Shown: piece by piece, positions 17,909 through 27,159 of the stretch | Layout: every line of letters begins with the position of its first letter | Position numbering within the stretch: the stretch's first letter is position 1 | NCBI RefSeq assembly: GCF_007290395.2 | Contig: NZ_CP041656.2 | Coordinates: 3,782,001 to 3,846,000, forward strand | Length of the DNA: 64,000 nucleotides | Direction: 5' to 3' | Source: Bradyrhizobium cosmicum | GTDB lineage: Bacteria > Pseudomonadota > Alphaproteobacteria > Rhizobiales > Xanthobacteraceae | Translations under genes and position numbers: made by a program | Notes under the pieces: generated by a model | Database searches by the model: none | What the model was told of the DNA's origin: nothing | What the model saw: the letters and a program-made list of their open reading frames with translations, nothing else

Positions 17909-19789
17909 ATGGCAATGTGTTTCTGGCCGACTGCCTTATCATGGCGAAATTGTCGCGCGCGGAGCTTCACCGCTGTGCTGGCCATCGCTTTGTTGCAGGT
18001 GACGGTGCGCCAAAGTCAGGCGGCCGATCCAGCAGCCAAACGCGTTCTGATGTTGCATTCGTTCGGACCACAATTCAAGCCTTGGAGCGATTATGCTCGC
18101 ACGATTCGAGCCGAAATCATTCGTCAGGTAAAATCGTCGATTGATTTCACAGACTTCTCGCTCACCAGCGCAAGATCGGACAACGCAGAGCCCGAAATCC
18201 CGTTGGTTCAGTATCTCCGGGCGCTCTATCTCAGGGAGCCACTCGACCTGATAATCGCGGTGGGAGCGCCCGCCGCAAGCTTTATCCAGAGGCATCGCAG
18301 CGAGTTGTTTCAAACGACCCCAATGATCTTCACGGCTGTTGACAGGCGCCGCGTCGATTTTAGTCAACTTTCGGAAAATGACACGGTCGTAGCCGTCGAT
18401 CACGATTTTGCTGCCATTCTCAAGACTATCCTGCAAGTGCTGCCGGATACCAAAGCGTTAGCAATCGTGAACGGAGTATCTCCCAACGAAGTATTCTGGC
18501 ACGCGGAAATACAGCGGCAACTAGCTCCCTTTGCGAACAGGGTCGTCTTGAAATGGTACGATGAGTTGCCTTTTGCCGACATTCTCAAGGACGCAGCGAA
18601 ACTGCCGCCACATAGCGCGATTCTCTGGCATTTGATGAATGTGGATGCAGCAAGTGTCTCTCATGAAGAAAACGAGGCGTTGAATGCATTGGCTTCCGTA
18701 GCCTCTGCCCCCATCTTCTCTTACGACGGCTCCTTTTTTGAAGGCGCCCTCGTTGGGGGACCGATGTTTTCCGTGTTGGAGAGCAGTGCAATCACGGCCA
18801 GTGTCGCGAACCGAATCCTTTCGGGGGAAAGGGCGGGGGACATCAAGACCCGGCCGATTGAGTTCGCGGCTGCAAAGTTCGATTGGCGGCAAATGCAGCG
18901 CTGGGGAATTAGCGAGAACAATTTGCCCGCTGGAAGTACCGTTTACTTCCGAGAACCGACGGTGTGGGAACGGTATGCATGGCAGATCGCATCTGTCGTC
19001 GCGATTCTTGTGATACAGGCCGGATTTATTATTATCCTGCTACGCGAACATCGTCGGCGTCAACTTGTCGAGGTGCAGTATAGGCAGCGCACGGCGGAAC
19101 TTGTCCATGTCAACCGCATCGCCACGGCTGGCGAACTGACCGCCTCAATTGCTCATGAAATCAACCAGCCGCTCGGCGCTATTCTGACCAATGCCGAAAC
19201 CGCTCAGGTCATCCTGAAATCTCCGAGCCCCGACATGGCGGAACTGAACGAGATCGTCGGCGATATCCTGCGCGATGACCGCCGCGCCAGCGAAGTCATC
19301 CGGAGGATGAAGAGCCTGCTGAAAAAAGCACCCTTTGAACTGAAGAGCCTCGACTTCAATGATCTCGTTGGTGAGACTGTCGAACTCGTTCTTGGCGTTG
19401 GACGAAAGGTCGAACTGGTTAGTGTGATCACGCCGGAAGCGCTTCTGATCCTCGGCGACCGCATTCAACTCCAACAAGTCATTCTTAACCTTGTCACGAA
19501 CGGGATCGACGCGATGAAGGAGATACCTACCGAAAACCGCATCATAAGCATCCGGACTGCGCGCGTCGAAAAATTTGCCGAGTTGTCCGTGTCGGATCGC
19601 GGGCCGGGCATTCCCGAAGACAAACTGAAAGAAGTCTTCGACCCGTTCTACAGCAGCAAAGCCGATGGCATGGGCATGGGGCTGTCCATCGCGCGCACCA
19701 TTATCGAGGCCCACAATGGGCAGATAAGGGCCGAAAATCGGGATCATGGCGGTGCGTCGTTCCGGATCAGGCTTCCTATTGTCCAATAG
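17909..19789 (+). CDS. Sensor histidine kinase with ABC-substrate-binding-like periplasmic domain
   Basis: 626 residues. After a signal anchor, residues ~45-340 resemble the ABC substrate-binding-like sensor domain (RVLMLHSFGPQFKPW, APAASFIQRH). A membrane segment (IASVVAILVIQAGFIIILL) follows. The HisKA H-box is TASIAHEINQPLGAI, and the ATPase domain has NLVTNGIDAM (N box), DRGPGIPED (G1) and GMGMGLSIARTI (G2). All catalytic motifs are present. With the upstream receiver it forms a two-component pair; the ligand is unknown. Confidence 0.9.
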   Translation: MAMCFWPTALSWRNCRARSFTAVLAIALLQVTVRQSQAADPAAKRVLMLHSFGPQFKPWSDYARTIRAEIIRQVKSSIDFTDFSLTSARSDNAEPEIPLVQYLRALYLREPLDLIIAVGAPAASFIQRHRSELFQTTPMIFTAVDRRRVDFSQLSENDTVVAVDHDFAAILKTILQVLPDTKALAIVNGVSPNEVFWHAEIQRQLAPFANRVVLKWYDELPFADILKDAAKLPPHSAILWHLMNVDAASVSHEENEALNALASVASAPIFSYDGSFFEGALVGGPMFSVLESSAITASVANRILSGERAGDIKTRPIEFAAAKFDWRQMQRWGISENNLPAGSTVYFREPTVWERYAWQIASVVAILVIQAGFIIILLREHRRRQLVEVQYRQRTAELVHVNRIATAGELTASIAHEINQPLGAILTNAETAQVILKSPSPDMAELNEIVGDILRDDRRASEVIRRMKSLLKKAPFELKSLDFNDLVGETVELVLGVGRKVELVSVITPEALLILGDRIQLQQVILNLVTNGIDAMKEIPTENRIISIRTARVEKFAELSVSDRGPGIPEDKLKEVFDPFYSSKADGMGMGLSIARTIIEAHNGQIRAENRDHGGASFRIRLPIVQ

Positions 19790-20135
19790 TTCGTGAACCA
19801 TCTCGCGACCCGTACGACCGTACTTCTGCTGACGGCCCAACGCGGAAGTCCTGCGACATTCCGATTTCCCGCCGCTATCAGGGGCATAGCGGAGATCAAA
19901 CGGCGTCCCCGGTTTATTGAGTCCACGCCCTAAATTGGCCACTGGCAACGGACAGAAAATCGCCCGTAGCGATCATTCTATTGATGGTCATCACCAACCG
20001 GGTCGGCAGCGGTGGTCGGAACAAAGACGCCCGATACTACGAGGCGCGGAGATGTCCGCACTGCAATAGTAAAATTTCCCTGGGAGGCATCTGTCCTAAG
20101 GGTGGGATGCCGCGCTGCGGCAGGACAGTCGGGGC
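19790..20135. other. Intergenic between convergent genes, nothing recognised
   Basis: About 345 bases between the kinase and the convergent ccoG-like gene. An open frame with CPHC and CPKGG patterns starts here but runs into ccoG in antisense and is not supported. Confidence 0.35.
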
Positions 20136-21560
20136 CTACCGTTCGACGAATCGATCCGCTGCGGACAGCGCGCCGCCGGTCTCGTCACGCGCGGTGAACA
20201 CGACATCGCGCTGCGCCGCTTGCGCAGCCGTCAAGGTCACTCGCAGCTGCTCCGAGGCATCCGGCGCGACCTCGACTGGAGAGAGGCCCTCGTTGCCGAC
20301 GATGGACAGCTTCGCGTCTATCCCGCCGACGGACAGCGTGTACCGATGGGCACTCGCCGACTTGTTGAGCAGCTTCACCGTGTAGGCATTGCGCACCGAG
20401 CCGTCCGACAGACGGACGGCGACCGGATCGCGGTCATGCTGGACTGAAAGCGTCGCGGTGGTCTTCATTGCGAACGCGACGCCGATCGTGCCCGCCAGCG
20501 CAATGCATGCCGCGGTCAATCCGATCGTCTTCGGCCGCAGCAGACGGTTGCGAGGAGCCTCCTTGCTGCGCCCCCGCTCGATGTTGGTCCAGCTTTCGTA
20601 GTCGATCAGGCCCCGCGGGCGTCCGAGCTTCGCCATCACGCCGTCGCACGCATCGACGCACAGACCGCAGTTGATGCACGCGAAATTCGGGCCCTCTCGT
20701 ATGTCGATCCCGATCGGGCAAACGGCGACGCACTGGCCGCAATCCACGCAATCGCCTGCCAGCTCCCCGCGGAGGCGCAGCTCGGCAGCCTTTTTCGCAG
20801 AAGTCCGCTGCTCGCCCCGGTAATCGCGGTAGTTCACCGTATAGGCTTCGGGATCCCAGATCGCACCCTGCAAGCGTGGCCATGGGCACATGAAGGTGCA
20901 GACCTGTTCACGCGCGAACCCCGCCAGTCCGTACGTCGTGCCCGCGAACACCGCGATCCAGGTGAGAGCGTTGGCCGATAGGTCGCCGGCCAGCAAGCCG
21001 CCGAGTAGAGCCGGCGCGTCAGTAAAATAGAAAATCAGTGTGCCGCCCGTCGCCAGCGAGATCAGAAGCCAAGTCACGTGCTTGGCGGCCGACTGAAAAG
21101 CCCGCTTCGCCGTGAGAGGCGCTCCGATATTCTTGAGGCGCTGGCGCCTGTCGCCCTCGATCAAGCGCTCGACGAGCAGGAACAGATCGGTCCAGACAGT
21201 CTGGGGACATGCGAAGCCGCACCAGAGGCGCCCCGCAAGCGCATTCGCAAGGATCAGGATGGTCGACGCGAGCACCAGAAGGCCGGTGACGAGATAAAGA
21301 TCCTGCGGCCAGATCTCGATGAAGAACGCGTAGAGACGCCCGTTCGCAAAATCGAGCAACACCGCCTGGTCGGGCGCGTTCGGTCCACGATTCCAGCGGA
21401 GGAACGGCGTGACGTAGTAAATCGAGAGCGTCAGCAGCAGGATGACCCATTTGAGCCTCCGGATCGGCCCCTTGACGGCCTGCGGCACAACCGGCAGTCC
21501 GGCTACCGCGGCGGCCCTGGCCCTGGTCTTCGCGTGATCGATCTCGATGGTTATCGCCAT
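20136..21560 (-). CDS. ccoG: CcoG/FixG-type polyferredoxin, oxidase accessory protein
   Basis: 474 residues. The N-terminal half has membrane helices with the CGFACPQTVW motif and a second CTFMCPWPR. Two 4Fe-4S sites follow (CVDCGQCVAVCP and CINCGLCVDACD), then another helix and a C-terminal Ig-like domain, the full order of CcoG/FixG/RdxA. CcoG reduces Cu(II) for assembly of cbb3 oxidases. It is the last gene of a four-gene minus operon and lies ten bases from the DUF59 gene. No ccoNOQP or ccoI is visible in the window, so it may serve another copper enzyme such as NosZ or the nearby oxidase. Confidence 0.85.
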   Translation of the reverse strand: MAITIEIDHAKTRARAAAVAGLPVVPQAVKGPIRRLKWVILLLTLSIYYVTPFLRWNRGPNAPDQAVLLDFANGRLYAFFIEIWPQDLYLVTGLLVLASTILILANALAGRLWCGFACPQTVWTDLFLLVERLIEGDRRQRLKNIGAPLTAKRAFQSAAKHVTWLLISLATGGTLIFYFTDAPALLGGLLAGDLSANALTWIAVFAGTTYGLAGFAREQVCTFMCPWPRLQGAIWDPEAYTVNYRDYRGEQRTSAKKAAELRLRGELAGDCVDCGQCVAVCPIGIDIREGPNFACINCGLCVDACDGVMAKLGRPRGLIDYESWTNIERGRSKEAPRNRLLRPKTIGLTAACIALAGTIGVAFAMKTTATLSVQHDRDPVAVRLSDGSVRNAYTVKLLNKSASAHRYTLSVGGIDAKLSIVGNEGLSPVEVAPDASEQLRVTLTAAQAAQRDVVFTARDETGGALSAADRFVER

Positions 21561-21569
21561 GGCGCGCCG

Positions 21570-21884
21570 TCAGTTCACAGCCGCAAAGCCGAGCGAAGCC
21601 CGGATCGACGGCGCGATGAGGTCGTGGGTCCAGGCCGGCTCGAAGGTCATCGCCACGTCGGCGGAAACGACCCCTGGGACGGCGGATGCCGCCGCCTGCG
21701 CCCCTTCCCTCAGGAAGGAGGTCGCCGGACATCCCGGCGTCGTGGCCGTCATCTTGATGCGGACGGCACCGCCCGCGGCGGCGATATCGTAGATGAAACC
21801 GAGGTCGACGATGTTCTCACCAAGCTCCGGATCGATCACGACGCGTAGCGCCTCGCGGACGCGTTCGACAAGCTGGTCCGTCAC
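21570..21884 (-). CDS. DUF59/MIP18-type Fe-S assembly protein
   Basis: 104 residues with the family core VIDPELGENIVDLGFIYD and a single conserved cysteine in TTPGCPATSF. DUF59 proteins (SufT, PaaD-like) assist Fe-S cluster insertion. It overlaps the DUF2249 gene by ATGA and precedes ccoG, which needs two 4Fe-4S clusters. Confidence 0.85.
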   Translation of the reverse strand: MTDQLVERVREALRVVIDPELGENIVDLGFIYDIAAAGGAVRIKMTATTPGCPATSFLREGAQAAASAVPGVVSADVAMTFEPAWTHDLIAPSIRASLGFAAVN

Positions 21885-22390
21885 GAGGGCGCCCTCACCG
21901 TGAGCTCGTAGGTAGCGCCGTCCGTTGTGAATCCGCCGAGCCAGCGGAAGCCGCGCTTTTCGAGCTGTGGAAACAGGAACACCGGCTCCCGCCGCAGCAG
22001 CGCCGAGAGCGTCTCCCCTGGCCCGAGCTTGTCGGCGGCAGCGAGAATCCGGACCATCGGCTCCGGGGGCTCGAGGTCGCGATTGTCCAGTTTGACGCGG
22101 GGATCAGGCCAGGCGCCGAAGTCGAAGCCATTCGAGGGGGCAGCAACTTGGGCCGGCTTCGCTGCCGCAGGCGTAAACAGCACTTCCCATTCGCCGCCTT
22201 CCATCGCGCTCGCCGAATGAGCGAAGCCCTTGTCGGCCATCACGGCAAACAGCGGGACCGGCTTGAAGGTGGCGTAAAGGCGCAGGCCCTGCCCTTTTTC
22301 CAAACGCTCGATCGCAGCCATAATGACCGAGAACGGCTCGCCCCCGGCGCGCAGGATCGGACGGACATCGACGTCCAGGTAAGCGGTCAT
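21881..22390 (-). CDS. DUF2249 domain protein (two repeats)
   Basis: 169 residues made of two DUF2249-like units. The first has LDVDVRPILRAGGEPF...LRLYATFKPVPLFAVM; the second has LDNRDLEPPEPMVRI...FLFPQLEKRGF. The family is common beside NO and nitrite respiration genes, but the reaction is not known. It lies ten bases downstream of the NnrS-like gene. Confidence 0.8.
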   Translation of the reverse strand: MTAYLDVDVRPILRAGGEPFSVIMAAIERLEKGQGLRLYATFKPVPLFAVMADKGFAHSASAMEGGEWEVLFTPAAAKPAQVAAPSNGFDFGAWPDPRVKLDNRDLEPPEPMVRILAAADKLGPGETLSALLRREPVFLFPQLEKRGFRWLGGFTTDGATYELTVRAPS

Positions 22391-22400
22391 TGCGATCTCC

Positions 22401-23738
22401 TCATGTTTTGGCGAACAACAGATGCGGCGCGACGGCGCCCGCCGGCAGGCGCAGTGGCGACGCCACGTCTTCCAACCGCCGGATTCGAATGATTTCGTGG
22501 ATGATGCCGAAAACGCCCACGGTCATCGCGGCCGCGGCTATCCGGAACGCGCTCGGCTCCCCCGCCAGAAGTGCGAGCGTTCCTGCCCAGACGGCGAGAT
22601 AGTAGATCGCAAACCATTTCGTCGCCCTCTGCTCTGCGGCCAGGTCCTGAACGCGCGGCGTCGCCGCTCGCCCCATCACCGGACCGTAGGTCTCGAGCCA
22701 GGTGAGAAAGGCGACGATCTTGTAGAGTTTGGCGAGCACCAAGCCGGACAGCCAGCCGAACACCGTGAGGAAGGCGAACGCGCCCAAATGCAGGGGCAGC
22801 GTCCCTATCGAAACGAGCGCGATCCCGAGCACGGCCGTCCCCGCCAGGCTGGCGAACGACAAGATCGCCATCCGCATATTGAGCTCAAGCTCCCGCCGCT
22901 TCCGATTCCTGAAGATACCGGCAAGGTCGCGCCCGTAGAGCGCGGCGCACGTTAGACCTAGAAGTGCGGCGACAGAAAGCACGGCATTCAGCCGCATGGC
23001 GACCCCGACCGCGAAGGCTCCGCCGCCGACGGTTGCCGCGACGGCAAGCCCCCCGGCCGCGAGCGTGAGGCGGCTCTGCCGGTCCTCCACGTCCGGAGCC
23101 AACATGAACATCGAGAGCAATCGGTAGCTGACGCCCATCGCCGTCAAGGTAAGCCAGCCGCCGAGCCCGGCGATTGCGTGCAGCGGGATGCCGCGCGCCA
23201 GGACGGCATCCCCGACCGGCCCCGCCCATCCGGCCAGCGCGAACGCGAACACCGCGCCGAACGTGACGGTCGCGCAAAGAGACGCTAGGCCGACTAGGAC
23301 AAAACGTGCCGGACCGGTCGGCCGCAGCCAGGCGGTCAGGCCGAGATCGAGGATCACGAGGCCGAAGCCCGCGACCAGCAGTACCGCTCCAAGCGGCAGA
23401 AGCCAGGGCCCGGAAGGCAGCCGGCCACCCAGAGCCATGAACCCGGCGAGCAGCGCGATAAGCCCCGCGGTCAACAAGCCCAAGGCCGGCAAGGTCAGTC
23501 TTTCGGAGAAGAGCGGCCTGGCGACGAGGACGGGAACGAACTGGAATAGCGCTCCGCACATCGCGGTGCTTAACCAGCCTATGCAGATCACATGCACCAG
23601 GACGAGTGTGTCCGGCGCCGCGAGATCCGTCGCAGGATGACCGATGCCGGCCGCCATCAGCGCGAGCGCGGCAAGCAACCAGGTCAGCGCCGCTGCGAAG
23701 TAGGTCATCGTCCACCGGGACATGTTGCCGCCGATCAT
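22401..23738 (-). CDS. NnrS-like polytopic membrane protein
   Basis: 445 residues with about 12 hydrophobic helices. Histidines sit inside helices (LVLVHVICIGWLSTAM, IPLHAIAGLGGWLTL), as in NnrS and other haem- or copper-linked proteins of denitrifiers. I chose the ATG at 23738; the frame is open further upstream, but that part is low-complexity and overlaps a plus-strand gene. First gene of the operon NnrS-like / DUF2249 / DUF59 / ccoG, behind a FixK-type box. NO tolerance or metal-centre protection is a family-based guess. Confidence 0.7.
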   Translation of the reverse strand: MIGGNMSRWTMTYFAAALTWLLAALALMAAGIGHPATDLAAPDTLVLVHVICIGWLSTAMCGALFQFVPVLVARPLFSERLTLPALGLLTAGLIALLAGFMALGGRLPSGPWLLPLGAVLLVAGFGLVILDLGLTAWLRPTGPARFVLVGLASLCATVTFGAVFAFALAGWAGPVGDAVLARGIPLHAIAGLGGWLTLTAMGVSYRLLSMFMLAPDVEDRQSRLTLAAGGLAVAATVGGGAFAVGVAMRLNAVLSVAALLGLTCAALYGRDLAGIFRNRKRRELELNMRMAILSFASLAGTAVLGIALVSIGTLPLHLGAFAFLTVFGWLSGLVLAKLYKIVAFLTWLETYGPVMGRAATPRVQDLAAEQRATKWFAIYYLAVWAGTLALLAGEPSAFRIAAAAMTVGVFGIIHEIIRIRRLEDVASPLRLPAGAVAPHLLFAKT

Positions 23739-23859
23739 GATCGTCTCTTCATCCGTTCGGTCGGGCGAGGCAACGGCGCGCCTCAAGACCCCGCGCGTCC
23801 GGCGCGAGCGATTTTCCGGACCTGCTGGCGGTAAGCTAATTGAAGCCCCGCACAGATCT

Positions 23860-23873
23860 TTGCGATGTCGCAA
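23860..23873 (-). promoter_or_regulatory. FixK/FNR-type box for the NnrS-like operon
   Basis: TTGCGATGTCGCAA fits TTG[AC]-N6-[TG]CAA. On the minus strand it predicts a start near 23825, with TAGCTT (23838-23833) at about -13 to -8, giving an 86-base leader. Confidence 0.6.
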
Positions 23874-23927
23874 ACACCGCATGGTTCCGCAGCGCAATAT
23901 GCGTGTGTCGAAATCGGAGTACGATGG

Positions 23928-24101
23928 ATGAGGATTTTCGAAAGACTTCGGAGGCGCGTCCGAGTTCCCGTGCACGAGATTGATCTTGACGAGCTCGAGC
24001 GCAGGAGAGAGGCAAAACGAGTCGAATCCTCGTTCTATTCGGCTTCGCACGAGCGCAACGAAGCAGAAGACGCATGGAGGTCGATTCACGACGTAGCCTG
24101 A
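23928..24101 (+). CDS. Small charged protein, unknown
   Basis: 57 residues starting MRIFERLRRRVRV, rich in Arg and Glu and helical. GGAG lies eight bases upstream of the ATG at 23928. No family recognised. Confidence 0.4.
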   Translation: MRIFERLRRRVRVPVHEIDLDELERRREAKRVESSFYSASHERNEAEDAWRSIHDVA

Positions 24102-24265
24102 TGCTGCACAGTTGCCCTTGCTTCGGACAGCAGGGGAGCTTTTTCTCTTCTCTCCCTCGGCGAACTTCTGGTGCCATCTGCGAGACCTGAGATGCGTCGG
24201 CCGGCGCTCTCCGCTCGAACTCAGCACGCGCTTGCAGGCAGACCCAGAGGCACTTTCCGCTTCTC

Positions 24266-24463
24266 TCAAGCAGCGTCGAGACCGCCGTGCGCGTTGATCT
24301 GCGAGGCGGCGGCATGGCGAAGCCGGCCCTCTTCCTCGCTGCCGCACCTCGGGCATCGGAAGCTAACCTCGCGATGCGCGATGATGTTCCTCTGAGAGCC
24401 GACCGCCATCGGCCAGGCACCGCATTTTGGACATTTCACCAGCAGATCATTCGTTTCTAGCAT
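24266..24463 (-). CDS. Small zinc-ribbon protein
   Basis: 65 residues with CPKCGAW and FRCPRCGSEEEG, about 27 residues apart, a classical zinc ribbon. One of several such small proteins in the window; function unknown. Confidence 0.6.
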   Translation of the reverse strand: MLETNDLLVKCPKCGAWPMAVGSQRNIIAHREVSFRCPRCGSEEEGRLRHAAASQINAHGGLDAA

Positions 24464-24686
24464 CGCAGCGGCTCCTCACCTGGCCTCTAGGGCGAGCAAC
24501 GACGACTTGGCGCAGCGGTTCCTCCGATCGGCAGACCAGATCGGCGTCCACCCCCACTGGCGTCGCAAGGTTCGCGCGTCCAAACTTCGATGCCGCGCGG
24601 CAGCATGCCGCCCTTCGCGTGACGACGTCGCAGGGCAGGATGATGCGGTGCATAGTGCACCCACATCACCCGCTTATCCCGGACAC

Positions 24687-25297
24687 ATGAAGAAATTCAT
24701 CTGCGAGCAGAACATTGCGAATTTCGAGAGGCTGCTGGCCGAGACGAGCGATCCTTCGCTGCGGCGGACCGTCGAGGGACTGCTCGCCTCGAACCGCGCG
24801 AGCTCGCGCTGCTCGTGGTCGAAACGGAGGGCGCTCTGCGGTCCCGGTCCGGACAGTCCGGCCAAAAGGCGGTCGACGCGATCGGTCTCCGCGAGCAGTT
24901 TTTGCCCGATTTCAACCGCTCGCCGCAACGCTACATTCTGCTCGATCCAGGTCCGGGACTACAGATCGTCGATATCAACGTGGCTTACGCAAAGGCGACG
25001 CTGACTGATCGCGGCAGCGTGGTTGGGCGGTCTCTCTTCGAAGTGTTTCCCGACAATCCGGATGAACCCCTCGCGGACGGGGTCAGCAACCTGTACGCTT
25101 CGCTACGCACCGTCGCGCAGACCGGCCGGAGCCATGCCATGGCAGTGCAGCGCTACGACATCCGCGATACAGACAGGTCCTTCATCGAACGGCATTGGTG
25201 GCCCATCAACTCGGCGATCCACCATCAGGATGGGAGGCTGGCTTTCCTGCTGCACCAAGTGGAGGACGTGACGGGCCAGGTGGCGTCCGAGGACTGA
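24687..25297 (+). pseudogene. Frameshifted PAS-domain protein
   Basis: The ATG at 24687 starts FICEQNIANFERLLAETSD...RRTVEGLLASNR, an N-terminus common in small rhizobial PAS proteins. The expected continuation RELALLVVETEGALR is in another frame. The change falls near 24797, consistent with loss of one base in a CG-rich run. The second part (to 25297) is a PAS domain: FNRSPQRYILLDPGPGLQIVDIN...GRSLFEVFPDNP, ending FLLHQVEDVTGQ. Without a frame change the product would be 105 residues with no PAS domain. A sequencing error is the main alternative. Confidence 0.7.
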
Positions 25298-25301
25298 TCC
25301 A

Positions 25302-25496
25302 TCAACGAGGCACACTCCCGAAGTCGCCAAGCGTCCTGCCCGTCGTGCTGTTGAGGAAGTGGAGCGACATGCAGGCCGGACAAGATACCGAGACGTAGCT
25401 GTCTTTGGGTTTCCGGGACTCGAGCGCCTCGTCATCCAGGCAAAGCTGGACGTTTATTCCCGTGCGCGGGCACTTGAACACGATCTGGCGCTGCAT
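25302..25496 (-). CDS. Small zinc-binding protein
   Basis: 64 residues. It has FKCPRTGINVQ and SCPACMSLHF, a zinc-ribbon-like arrangement with a CxxC plus a single N-terminal Cys. It is convergent with the PAS pseudogene. Function unknown. Confidence 0.6.
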   Translation of the reverse strand: MQRQIVFKCPRTGINVQLCLDDEALESRKPKDSYVSVSCPACMSLHFLNSTTGRTLGDFGSVPR

Positions 25497-25564
25497 GCCC
25501 CGACCATGCGCCTGACTGATCGTCCCCGAAATTGCGGATGACTACCTACGGTCCTCTCCGGAAG

Positions 25565-25578
25565 TTGAGACAGGTCAA
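25565..25578 (+). promoter_or_regulatory. FixK/FNR-type box, duplicated element copy 1
   Basis: TTGAGACAGGTCAA, followed by GGCGAAC as in copy 2. TAGGAT at 25600-25605 sits at -13 to -8 of the predicted start near 25613. Confidence 0.6.
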
Positions 25579-25612
25579 GGCGAACTGGAGGGCAGCGTCT
25601 AGGATTGAACTG

Positions 25613-25750
25613 CATCGGGCGCTTCGGCGCCGGTGCGTGGCGAGGCGGAGCCTGGACTCCTAGGCACTCCGGGTCTCTCGGTCGCAGTGTCCGCGACCGC
25701 TAGGAGAGCCGGCTTTGACAGCGGCTCTGCCGGCGGGTCCTCAGGAACCA
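25613..25750 (+). ncRNA. Candidate FixK-driven transcript, copy 1 (small RNA or leader)
   Basis: A region downstream of the box shares a conserved block with 28086-28220, with 20 identical bases at 25654-25673 and 28136-28155. Flanking similarity includes GCGGAG before it and GCGACCGCTA after it. AGAGCCG and CGGCTCT can pair at about 25704-25727. No classical T-run terminator is seen. Alternatives are the leader of the gene at 25830, or a short peptide, since GLLGTPG can be read in both copies. Confidence 0.4.
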
Positions 25751-25829
25751 GCACTTGCGTTGCGGGTTGGACTGCCACAGCCCGCGAAGACCACGATGTG
25801 ATCGCAACAGGTCCAGCCGGAGCACCGTC

Positions 25830-26114
25830 ATGCCAGCAGACCTCCATCCCGATGACCTGGCGCGGTTGGTGAGGTATGCGCTAGAGACGACGCGCGCCAC
25901 CGCCGTCTGTCCTTTCCATGAAGACGTGATCGTTCGTATCGGCGACGACGCCGCAGAGAGCCACGCCTTGGAGCGGGCCAAGAGAATCCCAAAGAGCGAC
26001 GGCTCGACTTGGGATGGGCAAACTCTCAACGATGAAATTGGACGCCAGCTTGGTGCCGCTGCGGACGGCTGCTGTCCGAAGTGCCAGGCCGCCGCCCAGG
26101 GTACCGGCGCCTAG
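25830..26114 (+). CDS. Hypothetical protein with C-terminal CxxC
   Basis: 94 residues starting MPADLHPDDLARLVRYAL, with GGAG eight bases upstream. It has CPFHEDVIVRIGDD in the middle and CCPKCQ at the end. Similar proteins are familiar in this bacterial group, but I know no function. It is the first gene after the copy-1 FixK-type promoter. Confidence 0.6.
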   Translation: MPADLHPDDLARLVRYALETTRATAVCPFHEDVIVRIGDDAAESHALERAKRIPKSDGSTWDGQTLNDEIGRQLGAAADGCCPKCQAAAQGTGA

Positions 26115-26189
26115 CGGCCCTCAGAAGTCCCCTCGGAACCCCCCAGAGCCGAACCCGTTGTTCTGAGCTGGACGAGGAGGAGTTTTGAC

Positions 26190-26429
26190 ATGTCCGTACG
26201 ACTTCAGATCGCGGCGATGGTCTTCATGAGCGTCCAGGCAGTGATGTTCGGAGCAGGAATGCTTGTGATCCTCCTCACTCCGATCCAGTTGAAGGCGATG
26301 GCGGCGATTCCGACGATGATCGCCATGAGCGTCGTTGCGTCGGCCGCGATCGCATGGCTGATAGCGCCCAGGCTTCGCCAGCGTTATTGGCGCGCGAGAG
26401 GCGCTCCCGGCGACGCGATTTCCGGCTAA
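26190..26429 (+). CDS. Small two-helix membrane protein
   Basis: 79 residues with two hydrophobic helices (MVFMSVQAVMFGAGMLVILL; IPTMIAMSVVASAAIAWLI) and a basic C-terminus. Preceded by GGAGGAG. Function unknown; may be cotranscribed with its neighbours. Confidence 0.65.
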   Translation: MSVRLQIAAMVFMSVQAVMFGAGMLVILLTPIQLKAMAAIPTMIAMSVVASAAIAWLIAPRLRQRYWRARGAPGDAISG

Positions 26430-26526
26430 ACGTTGACTCAGCCGAGCGCCTGCCGTCAATTTCCTCTTCCTGCTCCGAACGGGGCGAGCGGACAGAACCG
26501 GCAACGCAGTCGCCATTGAAGGTCCC

Positions 26527-26739
26527 ATGCCGCGCTTCATCGTCAGCTTCATGAAGAAGGTCCTCGGCGAGAACGGTCAGATGGACGAAGTCTGCCAAAC
26601 GGCAGTCGAACTGGATGCCCCGAACGGCAGGGCGGCCGAGGAGCAGGCAAAGGAACGGTTTTGCGAGATCCACGCCACCCACGACTGGTCACTGCATGCC
26701 GATCGCCTGAAGGTGGATCCTGCAGACTTCCCGTCGTAA
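26527..26739 (+). CDS. Small conserved-looking hypothetical protein
   Basis: 70 residues, MPRFIVSFMKKVLGENGQ...ELDAPNGRAAEEQAKERFCE...WSLHADRLKVDPADFPS. The mixed alpha/beta pattern reads like a folded small domain. Function unknown. Confidence 0.6.
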   Translation: MPRFIVSFMKKVLGENGQMDEVCQTAVELDAPNGRAAEEQAKERFCEIHATHDWSLHADRLKVDPADFPS

Positions 26740-26794
26740 GGCCACGGCCGCCGCCGCACCGGACGAGCGCTGACCAAGTCATGGAAGGCTGAAC

Positions 26795-27106
26795 ATGTCG
26801 CAAGCATTCGGATCGTTGGCCACTGCATGTTTCCTGCTCGGCATTGTCATGCCCTCTTTCGCGGCCGACGCCGTCAACGGCAAGGACATCGCCACGCGCT
26901 GGTGCGCAAGCTGCCATGTGGTGGAGCGCGGTCAGACGAGCGCTACCGATCAGGCTCCGCCCTTCGCGTCCATCGGGAAGGCGCCCGAATTCGACCAGAA
27001 CAAGCTCGCTTTCCTGCTCCTCATGCCGCACCCGAACATGCCGAGCCTGTCGCTGAACCGGGCGGAAATCGCGGACTTGGCCGACTACATCCGGTCACTG
27101 AGATGA
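26795..27106 (+). CDS. Small c-type cytochrome
   Basis: 103 residues with a signal peptide ending SFAAD, haem site WCASCHVVE and distal Met in LLMPHPNMPSL. The terminal helix is ADLADYIRSLR. A periplasmic electron carrier downstream of the copy-1 FixK-type promoter, probably for low-oxygen respiration (inference). Confidence 0.85.
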   Translation: MSQAFGSLATACFLLGIVMPSFAADAVNGKDIATRWCASCHVVERGQTSATDQAPPFASIGKAPEFDQNKLAFLLLMPHPNMPSLSLNRAEIADLADYIRSLR

Positions 27107-27159
27107 AGCGCCAGCTCGAAGCCGTTCAGACGTGATGGAGCCGCACCGAAGCGCTCTCC

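Noticed and set aside
24644..24660. GGTGCA/TGCACC inverted repeat upstream of the PAS pseudogene
   Set aside because: Short, no T-run, no second copy; insufficient for a call.
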